Shown piece by piece: positions 18,417 to 29,245 of a DNA stretch of 54,398 nucleotides. Numbering within the stretch: position 1 is the first letter of the stretch; each line of letters starts with the position of its first letter. The notes beneath the pieces are model-generated. The model had not been told where the DNA came from and ran no database searches. It was given only the letters and a program-made list of their open reading frames with translations. Source of the stretch: Cupriavidus gilardii J11 (GTDB lineage: Bacteria > Pseudomonadota > Gammaproteobacteria > Burkholderiales > Burkholderiaceae). The translations under genes and the position numbers were made by a program. Where the stretch lies: contig NZ_VLJN01000008.1 in assembly GCF_007829435.1 (NCBI RefSeq), positions 57,037-111,434 of the forward strand, read 5' to 3'.

Positions 18417-19574
18417 TTAGCGCTGCGGCGTCTCGAATGCCGCCATCAGCTTCGCCACCGCCGCCGGCACGTCGGCCGCCTCGGTGATGGCGCGCACCAC
18501 CGCCGCGCTGCCGACGCCAGCGGCAAGCACCTGCGGCAGATTGGTGGCATCGACGCCGCCGATGCCGACCAGCGCGGGCACCTGCGACCGCATCAGCCGT
18601 GCATAGGCATGGAAGCGCCCCAGCCCCTGCGGCTGGGTCGGCATCACCTTAGTCGTGGTGGGGAAGATCGCGCCAAGCGCCAGATAGCTCGGACGCAGCG
18701 TCGCCACGCGCAGCATCTCCGCGTAGCCGTGGGTGGACACGCCCAGGCGCAGACCGGAGGCCCGCAGCGCGGGCACGTCGGCCTCGTCCAGGTCTTCCTG
18801 GCCCAGATGGATGCCATAGATTCCGCAGTCCGGACCATGCTGGTCGCGGTATTCCAGCGCGGCGCGCCAATGGTCGTTGATGAACAGCCGGCACGCGCTG
18901 CCGCGCGCCGCTTCGGCCGACCGCGCGATCTGCTCCCGAACCGCGGCGGCGTCGCCGGACTTGAAGCGCAGTTGGAGCGTCGGCACCGCAAGCGGCACCA
19001 GCCGTTCGATCCATTGCGCATCGGGCACCACCGCATAGAGGCCCAATCGCGACGGGCACGGCGGGAATGCCCTGACCGACTCGCCGGGCGGTACCAACGC
19101 GGGATGAATCACCTGTGGAAAGCGGAAGAAGTCATCCGGCCATTCGAGCGAGCCCGCCTGCCATGCCCGCGCGAGACACAGCGCGTCATGGGCGGGGAAA
19201 TGCATCGCCAGGCAGGCCAGCAGCACCGCGACAAAGCCCGGCGAATGCGTCGTGTCATTGTCCGCCGGCGATCCGAACACCCAGGTGCCCATGGGCGACC
19301 GCACCGTGTCGATCCATTGGCCGCCCTCTCGCTCGGTAATGATGGCGATGGCGCCAGCCGCCTCGATCGCGTCCAGCATGGCGGGGTCGCATTCCCCGTC
19401 GGCCAGCACCAAGTTGTCAGCGCCATACCGTGACGCGGGCAGGGCCGGCGCGTCCGTCGCGCTCACCGTCCATGCGCGCCACGCGCGTTCGCCATGGCCG
19501 AACGTACGGCCGTAGCGGTCAAGCAATGCGCCATGCAGCGCGTCATCAAATGAAGCGGCGGTCAGTGGCGTCAT
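18417..19574 (-). CDS. thiE: Thiamine-phosphate synthase with N-terminal degenerate kinase-like extension
   Basis: 385 residues, about 170 more than a standalone ThiE. The C-terminal half (from about residue 175, SRLGLYAVVPD) is ThiE: HLGQEDLDEADV, LGVSTHGYAEML, YLALGAIFPTTTK and GIGGVDATNLPQVLAAG. It joins HMP-PP and thiazole phosphate. The N-terminal part resembles the C-terminal half of a ThiD kinase (THSPGFVAVLLACLAMHFPAHDAL aligned to THGTGCTLAAAIAA), but the GTGC catalytic loop is lost, so it is probably not a kinase. The start ATG overlaps the thiG stop by four bases, indicating translational coupling. Confidence 0.92.
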   Translation of the reverse strand: MTPLTAASFDDALHGALLDRYGRTFGHGERAWRAWTVSATDAPALPASRYGADNLVLADGECDPAMLDAIEAAGAIAIITEREGGQWIDTVRSPMGTWVFGSPADNDTTHSPGFVAVLLACLAMHFPAHDALCLARAWQAGSLEWPDDFFRFPQVIHPALVPPGESVRAFPPCPSRLGLYAVVPDAQWIERLVPLAVPTLQLRFKSGDAAAVREQIARSAEAARGSACRLFINDHWRAALEYRDQHGPDCGIYGIHLGQEDLDEADVPALRASGLRLGVSTHGYAEMLRVATLRPSYLALGAIFPTTTKVMPTQPQGLGRFHAYARLMRSQVPALVGIGGVDATNLPQVLAAGVGSAAVVRAITEAADVPAAVAKLMAAFETPQR

Positions 19575-20410
19575 GCCGGGTCCTCCGCATGCCAGAACGG
19601 CATGCCGACCACTGGCGTGCTGGCCTGTGCGATATCGCGTTCGGGCATCGGCCCGGCCAGATAGGCCAGCCGCCCCGCCTCCACTGCCTGGGCAAACGCG
19701 CGCGCCATCTGCACCGGATAGGCGGCCTGCGCCACCGCGGTGTTGAGCAGCACGCCGTCATATCCCCACTCCAGCACCTGCGCCGCATGCGATGGCAGTC
19801 CCAGCCCGGCATCGACGATCAGCGGGATATCGGGCAGCCGTTCGCGCAGCACCCGCATGGCATGCGGATTCACCGCGCCCTTGCCCGTGCCGATCGGCGC
19901 GGCCCACGGCATCAGCGCCTGGCAGCCCGCGTCCAGCAGGCGCCGGCACAGCACCAGGTCCTCGGTGCAGTACGGCAGCACCTTGAAGCCTTCCTTGATC
20001 AGCGTCCCGGCCACCGCGGGCAAGTTCAGCGTATCCGGCTGCAACGTGTAGTCGTCGCCGACCAGCTCCAGCTTGATCCAGTCGGTCTCGAACACCTCAC
20101 GCGCCATCATGGCAGTGGTGATCGCCTCCTGCGCTGCCATGCAGCCCGCCGTATTCGGCAATACCGGCACCGCCATCGACTTGAGCATCTGCCAGAACGC
20201 CTGGCCGCCCTCGCCATCGCCCACCGCGCCCTGGCGGCGCAGCGCCACGGTCAGCATGGCGGGCGTCGATACCTCGACGGCCGCCTGCAGCGTCGCGGGC
20301 GACGGATAGCGGGCGGTGCCCAGCAGCAGCCGCGACGGGAAGGCCTCGCCATACAGCATCAGCGGATCGCGCAAGGCGTTGCCGGCGGCGGGATGATTGG
20401 ACAGGGACAT
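19571..20410 (-). CDS. thiG: Thiazole synthase
   Basis: 279 residues. It forms the thiazole phosphate ring from DXP, dehydroglycine and ThiS thiocarboxylate. Typical segments are FPSRLLLGTARYPSPATLQAA, TIMGREVFETDWIKLELVGDD (variant AREVFETDWIKLE, with the Schiff-base Lys region), LPNTAGC, and VDAGLGLPSHAAQVLEWGYDGVLLNTAVAQA. The ATG at 20410 follows the thiS stop by four bases; a longer frame upstream is only an overlap with thiS. It overlaps thiE by four bases. Confidence 0.96.
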   Translation of the reverse strand: MSLSNHPAAGNALRDPLMLYGEAFPSRLLLGTARYPSPATLQAAVEVSTPAMLTVALRRQGAVGDGEGGQAFWQMLKSMAVPVLPNTAGCMAAQEAITTAMMAREVFETDWIKLELVGDDYTLQPDTLNLPAVAGTLIKEGFKVLPYCTEDLVLCRRLLDAGCQALMPWAAPIGTGKGAVNPHAMRVLRERLPDIPLIVDAGLGLPSHAAQVLEWGYDGVLLNTAVAQAAYPVQMARAFAQAVEAGRLAYLAGPMPERDIAQASTPVVGMPFWHAEDPA

Positions 20411-20414
20411 GGCG

Positions 20415-20612
20415 TCAGCCTCCGGTAACGGGTTGCACGAGATCGATGCGATCGCCGGCCGACAGTGGCGTGGCGGCATGCGCGGCGCGCGGCACGAACT
20501 GGCCGTTGAGCGCGGCGGCGAACGGCGGGGGGATATCGGCCGCTGCAACCGCATCGGCCAGCGTGGCCGGTGCCGTCAGCAGCAACGGCTTGCCATTGAG
20601 CAGGATTTCCAT
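20415..20612 (-). CDS. thiS: Sulfur carrier protein ThiS
   Basis: 65 residues, beta-grasp fold, ending in the obligatory Gly-Gly (PVTGG), which is adenylated and thiocarboxylated to donate sulfur for the thiazole. It starts MEILLNGKPLLL; FVPRAAHAATPLSAGDRIDLVQPVTGG is the conserved C-terminal half. The ATG at 20612 gives the usual ThiS length; in-frame ATGs further up would overlap or abut thiO. It lies between thiO and thiG. Confidence 0.95.
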   Translation of the reverse strand: MEILLNGKPLLLTAPATLADAVAAADIPPPFAAALNGQFVPRAAHAATPLSAGDRIDLVQPVTGG

Positions 20613-20643
20613 GGAATTGAGCGGATAAGGAGTTGCCATCGCG

Positions 20644-21831
20644 CTAGTGCAGTACGGCGGCGCCATGCACCGGCGCAATCATGCCGGGCCAGCGCACGCT
20701 GGCGGAAACCGCGTGCGCGGCGGGATCGCCGGCCAGCAGCGCGTCCACCACCTCGCACGCGGCCTGCACCACCGCGGGAGAAATCAGGAAGCCATGCCGG
20801 TACAGCCCGTTCAACCGGACCACACACGCCTGCTGGTCGACGCGGATAGCGGGCAGATGATCGGGGCGCGTGGGCCGGCGCTGTACGTTCAGCTCCAGCA
20901 CGCGCGCCTCGCCGAACGCCGGATGCAGCGAGTACGCCGCCGACAACAGTTCGAGCGCCGAGCGCACGCTCATCGGCGAGTCGTCCTCGCTCTCGAGTTC
21001 GGTCGCGCCGATCACGAACAGATGGTTGGGCTTCGGCGCGATATAGATCGGGTAGCGCGGATGCAGCAGCCGCACCGGACGATGCAGCTCGACGTCGGGC
21101 GCATAGACGCGTGCCACTTCGCCGCGCAACCCGCGCAGTCCGGGCAACGGGCCCCGGCTGCCGGTACCGCCTTCCGCCGGCCAGGCGGCGCGCGCGCCGA
21201 GCCCACGGCAATCGAGCACCGCGCGTGCGTCGATGCCCAGGCGCGCCAGATCGCCTTCGTCGACTTCGCCGGCCTCCCACACGCAATGCACGCCCGCCGC
21301 GACAGCGCAGGCCAGCAGCACGCGAAGCACGGCCCGATTGTCCAGCTGGCCTTCGCCAGCCAACAGCAATCCTTGCTGGAAGCGGCCGGCCAGCGCGGGT
21401 TCGAGGCCGGCAATGCCGCCGGCATCAAGCCGGCGCATGCGCTCGCCCACCAGCTCGGGCGGCGCCACGGCGCGGACGCGGCTGGTGAACAGCGGCATCT
21501 CGCCGCGATCGTGCGCATGCCACACCACGAGCGTGCCGGCCTCCTGGAAGAACACGCGCTCGCCGGTCCCGGCCTCGCCGGCCAGCTCATCGACCCATGC
21601 GCGCCATAGATCGACGCTGGCCAGGCCAAGCTCGACGATGCGGCGCTCGCTGATGGCCGATTCGGCCAGCGGCGCCAACATCGCGGCGGCGACATGCGCG
21701 GCCGCGCCAGCGCCGTCCGGGCCAGCGCGCTCGATCAGCGCCACTCGTCGTCCCGCGCGGACGAGGCGCCACGCGGCCAGCCTGCCGGCAAGGCCGGCGC
21801 CAAGGATGGCGACATCAAACTGCTTTTTCAT
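20644..21831 (-). CDS. thiO: FAD-dependent glycine oxidase ThiO
   Basis: 395 residues. It oxidises glycine to dehydroglycine for the thiazole synthase. The FAD-binding motif ILGAGLAGRLAAWRL is at 9-23, and a DAO-family C-terminus includes RRPTRPDHLPAIRVD and LNGLYRHGFLISPAVVQ. Position in the operon between thiC and thiS fixes the assignment as ThiO rather than another D-amino-acid oxidase. The gap to thiC is 167 bases and to thiS 31 bases. Confidence 0.94.
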   Translation of the reverse strand: MKKQFDVAILGAGLAGRLAAWRLVRAGRRVALIERAGPDGAGAAAHVAAAMLAPLAESAISERRIVELGLASVDLWRAWVDELAGEAGTGERVFFQEAGTLVVWHAHDRGEMPLFTSRVRAVAPPELVGERMRRLDAGGIAGLEPALAGRFQQGLLLAGEGQLDNRAVLRVLLACAVAAGVHCVWEAGEVDEGDLARLGIDARAVLDCRGLGARAAWPAEGGTGSRGPLPGLRGLRGEVARVYAPDVELHRPVRLLHPRYPIYIAPKPNHLFVIGATELESEDDSPMSVRSALELLSAAYSLHPAFGEARVLELNVQRRPTRPDHLPAIRVDQQACVVRLNGLYRHGFLISPAVVQAACEVVDALLAGDPAAHAVSASVRWPGMIAPVHGAAVLH

Positions 21832-21998
21832 GGGGTCTATTGTGCCAGCCCGCTCCGCGCCGGGGCCGAGGACGTCCGATTCCCGAGCCAGTCACACCCG
21901 TCGCCCCCGCGCACGCGAGGGGCCCAGCGACGTCATCGGCGCAACGCCGCGGGCTGCTGCATTCCGCATTTGCGGCAACGACGGGGGGACACCAGCTT

Positions 21999-24116
<2,118 letters not shown>

Positions 24117-24350
24117 TTCATCCAACGGGGGGAATTTAAGCACAAGGCGACAGGCGGCGCCAGCATTGATTCGGGTGGGACTGTGCTGCGCTGTGGTATC
24201 GGATTGCGCGGGCGAGCGGCGGTTGCCGCACTTGCAGTGATGCTTCCGCCTCGCAAAAGGCGGCGACTGCTCTACCATGGATATCAGCCTCGCCGGCCAC
24301 GCCTGCGCGCCGGCACGCCAACGCTACCGGGAAGGAAGGAGACCCAGACC

Positions 24351-26015
24351 ATGACCGCCAGCGACGCCACCCATCGCGTGTTCAACCAGGTGCCCGACCT
24401 GGCGCACTACAACCCGTTCGCCATCGACACCGCCCTGTCCGGCGCGCTGGAGCGGCTTGGCGGCGGCTGGCATGCGGACACGCTGCGGCAGTTCGGCGAC
24501 ACGCTGGGCCAGCCCGAGGTGCAGGCGTGGGCGTCCGAGGCGAATCGCCATGGCCCGGAGCTGCACACCCATAGCCGCACCGGCGAGCGCATCGACGAGG
24601 TCCGCTTTCATGCCAGCTGGCACGCGCTGCTGTCCTTGCTGCGACGCGAGCAACTGCAGGCGCTGCCGTTTGCGCAGCCCCGCGCCGGCGCCTGGGCGGC
24701 CCGCACCGCCGGCTACTATCTGCAGGCGCAGATCGAGTCCGGAACGCTGTGCCCGGCCACCATGACGTTCGCCAGTATTCCGGTGCTGATGAAGGAGCCG
24801 GCGCTGTTCGAGCCCCTGCGCGGCAAGCTTTACGCCACCGCGCACGATCCGCGCGACATCCCGTGGCGCGACAAGCGCGCGGTGCTGGTCGGCATGGGCA
24901 TGACCGAAAAGCAGGGAGGCTCGGATGTGCGCGCCAACACCACCGTGGCGCGGCCGGTCCGCGGCGAGGGACGCGGCGCCGAATACGCGCTCACCGGACA
25001 CAAGTGGTTCTTCTCCGCGCCGATGTGCGATGCGCATCTGGTGGTGGCGCGCATGGGCGCCGATGATGGCCCGCTGTCCTGCTTCTTCGTACCCCGCTTT
25101 CGCGACGACGGCAGCCATAACGCCATCCATATCCAGCGGCTGAAGGACAAGCTCGGCAACCGTTCCAACGCCAGCAGCGAAGTGGAGTTCCGCGACGCCA
25201 GCGGCATCCTGGTCGGCGACGAGGGCCGCGGCATCCCCACCATCATCGAAATGGCGACGCATACGCGCCTGGATTGCGTGATCGGCAGCGCCGCGTTGCT
25301 GCGGGCTTCCCTGGTCCAGGCGATCCACCATGCGCGCCACCGCACCGCGTTCGGGCGCCTGCTGGCCGATCAACCGCTGATGCGCAACGTGCTTGCCGAC
25401 CTCGCACTGGAGTCCGAGGCCGCGATGCTGCTGATGATGGAGCTTGGCCACGCCTTCGGGCATGCCGACGACGATCCGCTTGCCAATGCCTGGAAGCGCA
25501 TCGTCACCCCTGCCGCGAAGTTCTGGATCTGCAAGCGGACGCTGGAAGCCACCGGCGAAGCGATGGAAGTCTGGGGCGGCAACGGCTATGTCGAGGAGGC
25601 GCCGATGGCGCGCTATTACCGCGAGGCGCCGGTCAATTCCATCTGGGAGGGCTCGGGCAACATCATGTGCCTGGACGTGTTGCGCGCCATCCAGCGCCAT
25701 CCCGAGGATGCCGCGCGGCTGCTGCAGGATCTCGGCCAGCGCGCCGGCGGCCACGCCGGCGTGCGCGCGGAGCTGGCCTCGCTACAGGCCATGCTGCACC
25801 TGCCGCCCGACCAGCTGGAAGTGTCGGCGCGACGCTTCGCGCAGGGACTGGTTCTCACCGCGCAGGCGGCCTTGATGCTGGCGCATGTGGATGCGGAGTC
25901 GGCCGAACTGTTCGCCGCGAGCCGGCTCGGACGGGCCCATGGGCGCGTATTTGGCACGCTGGATGCCACGGCGGCCCAACTGCACCGCGTCATCGACAAC
26001 GCATGGCCGACATGA
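24351..26015 (+). CDS. aidB: AidB-family acyl-CoA dehydrogenase
   Basis: 554 residues, well above ordinary acyl-CoA dehydrogenases and right for AidB. Key segments are MTFASIPVL, VGMGMTEKQGGSDVRANTT (the acyl-CoA dehydrogenase FAD region in its AidB form), HKWFFSAPMCD, RHRTAFGRLLADQPLM and EVWGGNGYVEE. E. coli AidB is a FAD protein of the Ada adaptive response to alkylation damage and binds DNA; isovaleryl-CoA dehydrogenase activity is weak. The ATG at 24351 has a GAAGGAAGGAG site. The frame is open far upstream only because it runs antisense to thiC. No ada genes are nearby. Confidence 0.88.
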   Translation: MTASDATHRVFNQVPDLAHYNPFAIDTALSGALERLGGGWHADTLRQFGDTLGQPEVQAWASEANRHGPELHTHSRTGERIDEVRFHASWHALLSLLRREQLQALPFAQPRAGAWAARTAGYYLQAQIESGTLCPATMTFASIPVLMKEPALFEPLRGKLYATAHDPRDIPWRDKRAVLVGMGMTEKQGGSDVRANTTVARPVRGEGRGAEYALTGHKWFFSAPMCDAHLVVARMGADDGPLSCFFVPRFRDDGSHNAIHIQRLKDKLGNRSNASSEVEFRDASGILVGDEGRGIPTIIEMATHTRLDCVIGSAALLRASLVQAIHHARHRTAFGRLLADQPLMRNVLADLALESEAAMLLMMELGHAFGHADDDPLANAWKRIVTPAAKFWICKRTLEATGEAMEVWGGNGYVEEAPMARYYREAPVNSIWEGSGNIMCLDVLRAIQRHPEDAARLLQDLGQRAGGHAGVRAELASLQAMLHLPPDQLEVSARRFAQGLVLTAQAALMLAHVDAESAELFAASRLGRAHGRVFGTLDATAAQLHRVIDNAWPT

Positions 26016-26043
26016 CGGCGCGGCTGCCATGGCAGCCGGCTGG

Positions 26044-26547
26044 TCAACGGCCAACGTGAGGCCTCCGCTGCGCCGACATCGCTTCGCGCTTCGCGATGTG
26101 GCCGAGCCTGAATGCAACGCAGCCCAGCCAGGCGAGGCCGAACAGGCCGGCGAAGCAGCCTGCGACAATCCCCACGCCGGGATCGCCTCGACTGGCGCAC
26201 GATACACTGGTGACCACCAGCGCGAGCGTGGGGACGCCGAAGCAGACCGATGGACATGTCATTCTGGCCAGCATCTCGTGGTGTCTTTCGAACCGGTTCC
26301 AGTCGCGAGCGAACTGGATGAACCGGCGGTCGCAACAGTCGCCCTCGATCACGTCGATCCGATGGCTTCGCTGCTGGCCGTCGGTGTAACCCCGCGCATG
26401 AAAGTTGGCGTCACCCGCCAGGGGACTTGCCGCATCCAGTCCTTCCCCACTCTCCGCTTCATTCGCGCTGGCGCCATGGCCGGGGTCAGGCGGACGTGCG
26501 AGTCGTGTCCCGGGCACCGGCACCTGTGTCGGTCTCATGCCTTGCAT
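26044..26547 (-). CDS. Orphan two-TM protein with HRIDV motif (paralog 1 of 3)
   Basis: 167 residues, family not recognised. An unstructured Pro/Gly-rich N-terminus leads to ANFHARGYTDGQQRSHRIDV (HRIDV at 62-66) and GDCCDRRF (69-76). Two hydrophobic segments (about 96-117 and 124-146) form a likely membrane hairpin, and a basic tail follows. It shares the FHxx...HRIDV, DCCDRxF and hairpin layout with the next gene and, more loosely, with the third. The start at 26547 has GGGGAAA upstream. It is convergent with aidB, 28 bases apart. Confidence 0.6.
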   Translation of the reverse strand: MQGMRPTQVPVPGTRLARPPDPGHGASANEAESGEGLDAASPLAGDANFHARGYTDGQQRSHRIDVIEGDCCDRRFIQFARDWNRFERHHEMLARMTCPSVCFGVPTLALVVTSVSCASRGDPGVGIVAGCFAGLFGLAWLGCVAFRLGHIAKREAMSAQRRPHVGR

Positions 26548-26641
26548 CGTCGTTTCCCCATGTCATTGCGCCGGACGGCCGGCGTGGCGGCGCTCCCGGT
26601 TACCGATTCGACCAGCTGCGGATTCTGCCCCTCGCCGTCGA

Positions 26642-27127
26642 TCAGCAGTATCGGTTCACCTCGCGCTCCACCAGCTCGCGGATATTCATTGCGAGCAGGC
26701 CCAGCCACATGACTCCGAAGCTGCCAGCCAGGACCCCTCCACACATCACCATCGCATCGTTGTTCCGCGCCACGCCAGCGCAGGCCATCACCGAGAAAGC
26801 GAAGCCGAGCGGAACAGGCACGACCGACGCCGATACGATCTTGCTCAACAATTCATGGTCCTCGGCGAATCTGACCCACCGCCGCGCCAGATGGCCCACC
26901 ACGCTGCTGAAGCCACGATCGCAGCAATCGCGCTGATTTTCCACGTCGATCCGATGCTCATGAGCGGCCGTGTGAAACGTGCCATGCGTGTTCCGCGATG
27001 TGCCACGCGTGCTCCGCTCGTCCAGTCCCTCCGGCAGGCCCGCCATCTCGGCAAACGCCGAGAGAGCTTCCCAGAGCCGCGTCTCGGGATCCATGCCCCG
27101 TTCCGCCGTGGATCTTGCACCGTACAT
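26642..27127 (-). CDS. Orphan two-TM protein with HRIDV motif (paralog 2 of 3)
   Basis: 161 residues from the ATG at 27127, chosen because AAGGAGA lies at ideal spacing; an ATG six codons earlier overlaps that site. The N-terminus has a short amphipathic helix (RLWEALSAFAEMAGLPEGLDE). Then FHTAAHEHRIDV (HRIDV at 58-62), DCCDRGF (67-73) and two hydrophobic segments (about 96-118 and 126-148) follow, with the end charged. It matches paralog 1 in order and spacing. Cys pairs CC and single Cys in the membrane part recur. Function unknown. Confidence 0.65.
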   Translation of the reverse strand: MYGARSTAERGMDPETRLWEALSAFAEMAGLPEGLDERSTRGTSRNTHGTFHTAAHEHRIDVENQRDCCDRGFSSVVGHLARRWVRFAEDHELLSKIVSASVVPVPLGFAFSVMACAGVARNNDAMVMCGGVLAGSFGVMWLGLLAMNIRELVEREVNRYC

Positions 27128-27286
27128 CACGCTCTCCTTGTGCATGCGTTATCGGACCGCACGGACTGTGTCTCCCCAACGTTGGGGCGAGTCCGCGCGG
27201 GTGCGTCAGATGGTAGATACGATCCGCCCTGGCACAACGGACGAAACGCGACGACCGGTCGCTGGCACACAGAATCGGAAGAAAAC

Positions 27287-27853
27287 CTATGGTGCAAGGA
27301 AAGGCCGGTCGAATCCGCGGTGCTGCATATGCCCGGTCGAGCCGGGGTCGAGCAGTCGTTCCGGGGATGCACCGAACCGCTCGGCCAGCCATTTCGCCTT
27401 CTCCTGCGCCGAGACGCGATCGAACAGGTTCCACATGCCCAAGCCTCCGGCGATCAGGCCGGTGCCCCCGCAGATGAAGGCCGTCAGGCCGCCACCGAGC
27501 TGCATATCGAAGTCGTCCCGCGCATGGCCCGCCACCAGCAATCCGATGCCGACCATCGTCGGCGTACCGAAGAACAACAGCGGACACAGCAGCGCGCCCA
27601 GCACCCGGTGGCGCTCGCAAAATCCATTGCCTGCCGGTGCGGTGACATCGGGCGCGGGACCGGGATCCGCGACATCGATCCGATGGCTGTGCGAAGGCCC
27701 GCCGGCATGGCAGCGCGCATTGAAATTCGCACCCGGCGCGGCGTGCGCGTCCCGCCCCTGACGCGGCGGCGGCGAAGGCAGGGTTCCATAGCCCGTGTGC
27801 GACCGGCCCGCGATCGCGGCACCGGGGCGCGACGACGATCCTGCATCATGCAT
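27287..27853 (-). CDS. Orphan two-TM protein with HRIDV motif (paralog 3 of 3)
   Basis: 188 residues. It has a Pro/Gly/Ser-rich N-terminus, then ANFNARCHAGGPSHSHRIDV (HRIDV at 57-61). It lacks the CCDR block and has a single FCERH instead. Two hydrophobic stretches (about 84-109 and 118-143) are followed by a longer polar C-terminus (WLAERFGASPERLLDPG). The ATG at 27853 has an AAGGAGA site, and its immediate leader closely resembles that of paralog 2, supporting duplication. The most diverged of the three. Function unknown. Confidence 0.62.
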   Translation of the reverse strand: MHDAGSSSRPGAAIAGRSHTGYGTLPSPPPRQGRDAHAAPGANFNARCHAGGPSHSHRIDVADPGPAPDVTAPAGNGFCERHRVLGALLCPLLFFGTPTMVGIGLLVAGHARDDFDMQLGGGLTAFICGGTGLIAGGLGMWNLFDRVSAQEKAKWLAERFGASPERLLDPGSTGHMQHRGFDRPFLAP

Positions 27854-28040
27854 GGCGCTCTCCTTGTCACGTCCGCCACGAGACCGGCGCCCATCACAGG
27901 CATGTCACGGCGCGGCGAAGCCACATGGTAAGCGTCGGACGTGGCAGGCGGCTGCCCGGCCGCCATGCACGGGATTCGCGTCGATAGAGATGGACGAAAA
28001 CCGGGCTTCGACAGCGCTCAGCCCAGGAGCGCCAGACGGA

Positions 28041-28994
28041 TCAGCCGTTGCGCATCGGCTTGCCCAGCATGCGCGACAGCACCGCCTCGGGAGAATGCGT
28101 GTGATCCGAGATCGCGCGGGGATCGAGATAGTAAGTCTGCTCCATCATCGCGCGGCCGCGCATGGCGGCGTGCAGGACCTGATCGCTGAATACGATCCAG
28201 GTCGATCCCGGCGGAAACTGGAATTCCTGTTGTGGCACGCTGGCCTGGTAGTCGAGATCGGCCTTGGCCAGGTCGTGCAGCTGCAACATCCGGTGGTCGT
28301 ATTCGGAGCGCTCGCGCTTGGTGATGTGCAGTTGCTTCATCAGCCAGGCCTGGCCCGGCCACATACCCTTGGTGCGCGGCACGAAGCGGCGGGCGAAATC
28401 GCCGAACGGCTCGCCGACGCGCCACACGCGCGGCGACTGCGGGTCGATATTGTGGAACACGCGCAGCAGCCGCTTGCCATGCAGCGGATTGGACGGGAAC
28501 GAGTCCACATGCAGGCGGGTGTCGTCCTTGCGCCAGCTGACCGGTCGCCCCGCGATCTCGCTGGGCCGCAGCGAGGTGCCCGCGCGCTCCAGATGCGGCC
28601 CGTACTCCGGAAACAACGACAGCACGAGCTTCTCGCTGTAGTCGGCATAGCGGCGGATCAACGCGTACAGGTCGGCCAGATCCTGCGCGCTGCCGACCGC
28701 GCCGCGCACCGCCGTATCGTTGGCACGCAGGTTGATGTTCTTCGATTTGCCGTCAGACCAGCGGCTGTCGAGAAAGCGCTCCTCGCCCGGCTGGAAATGG
28801 AAGCGCAACTCGGGAAAGTACAGCACCGCGCCCTGCTCCAGTTCCCGGCGCAGCCCGGCCGCGGTTTCCGCACGCACCTGCGGGGCCCAATCGGTGTAGG
28901 GCTGCGGACGGATCAGGTCGAGTGCGGGCGCCACGGTGGCGGCGCGGTCGCCGGGGCTGCGGCTTTCGGAACGAAGAGCGGTATCGACGGACAT
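28041..28994 (-). CDS. kdoO: Kdo 3-hydroxylase (Fe(II)/2-oxoglutarate-dependent)
   Basis: 317 residues. In Burkholderia and Yersinia, KdoO converts the outer Kdo of lipopolysaccharide to Ko. The family signature is visible: FLDSRWSDGKSKNINLR, then RLHVDSFPSNP with HxD metal ligands (His162, Asp164) and a distal His275 in VLHAAMRGR. Arg280 is a candidate 2-oxoglutarate ligand. The start at 28994 is supported by GAGGAAA. It lies apart from other LPS genes, but lipid A acyltransferases are encoded at 31732-34405. It diverges from the Hsp20 genes. Confidence 0.9.
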   Translation of the reverse strand: MSVDTALRSESRSPGDRAATVAPALDLIRPQPYTDWAPQVRAETAAGLRRELEQGAVLYFPELRFHFQPGEERFLDSRWSDGKSKNINLRANDTAVRGAVGSAQDLADLYALIRRYADYSEKLVLSLFPEYGPHLERAGTSLRPSEIAGRPVSWRKDDTRLHVDSFPSNPLHGKRLLRVFHNIDPQSPRVWRVGEPFGDFARRFVPRTKGMWPGQAWLMKQLHITKRERSEYDHRMLQLHDLAKADLDYQASVPQQEFQFPPGSTWIVFSDQVLHAAMRGRAMMEQTYYLDPRAISDHTHSPEAVLSRMLGKPMRNG

Positions 28995-29094
28995 GGATTT
29001 CCTCGGCATGCGGGCGTGCGCCACGCCTGGGGCCGCCGTGGGTCGGCGGCGTCATGGCGCGATTCTACCGCCGCCCGCGATGGAACGGCCCCCT

Positions 29095-29124
29095 CTTGAA
29101 GAGCGGGCCGGCGCTACTACATTT
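29095..29124 (+). promoter_or_regulatory. Candidate sigma-32 (heat-shock) promoter for the hsp20 pair
   Basis: CTTGAAG at 29095-29101 matches the sigma-32 minus-35 element, and CTACATTT at 29117-29124 matches six of eight positions of CCCCATTT, with a 15-base spacer in the accepted range. It would give a leader of about 115 bases before the first hsp20 ATG. The position and downstream genes make heat-shock control plausible. Confidence 0.45.
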
Positions 29125-29245
29125 GCAATGAAGCGCGCCTGCCCCGGCGTCACGGCCCGGCACGGCGCGCCGCGAACTGGCCGCGCCGCCACGGCAATGA
29201 GGCGGCACGGCCGAGTCGAGTATGTGAATCGAAGGAGGTAACGCC

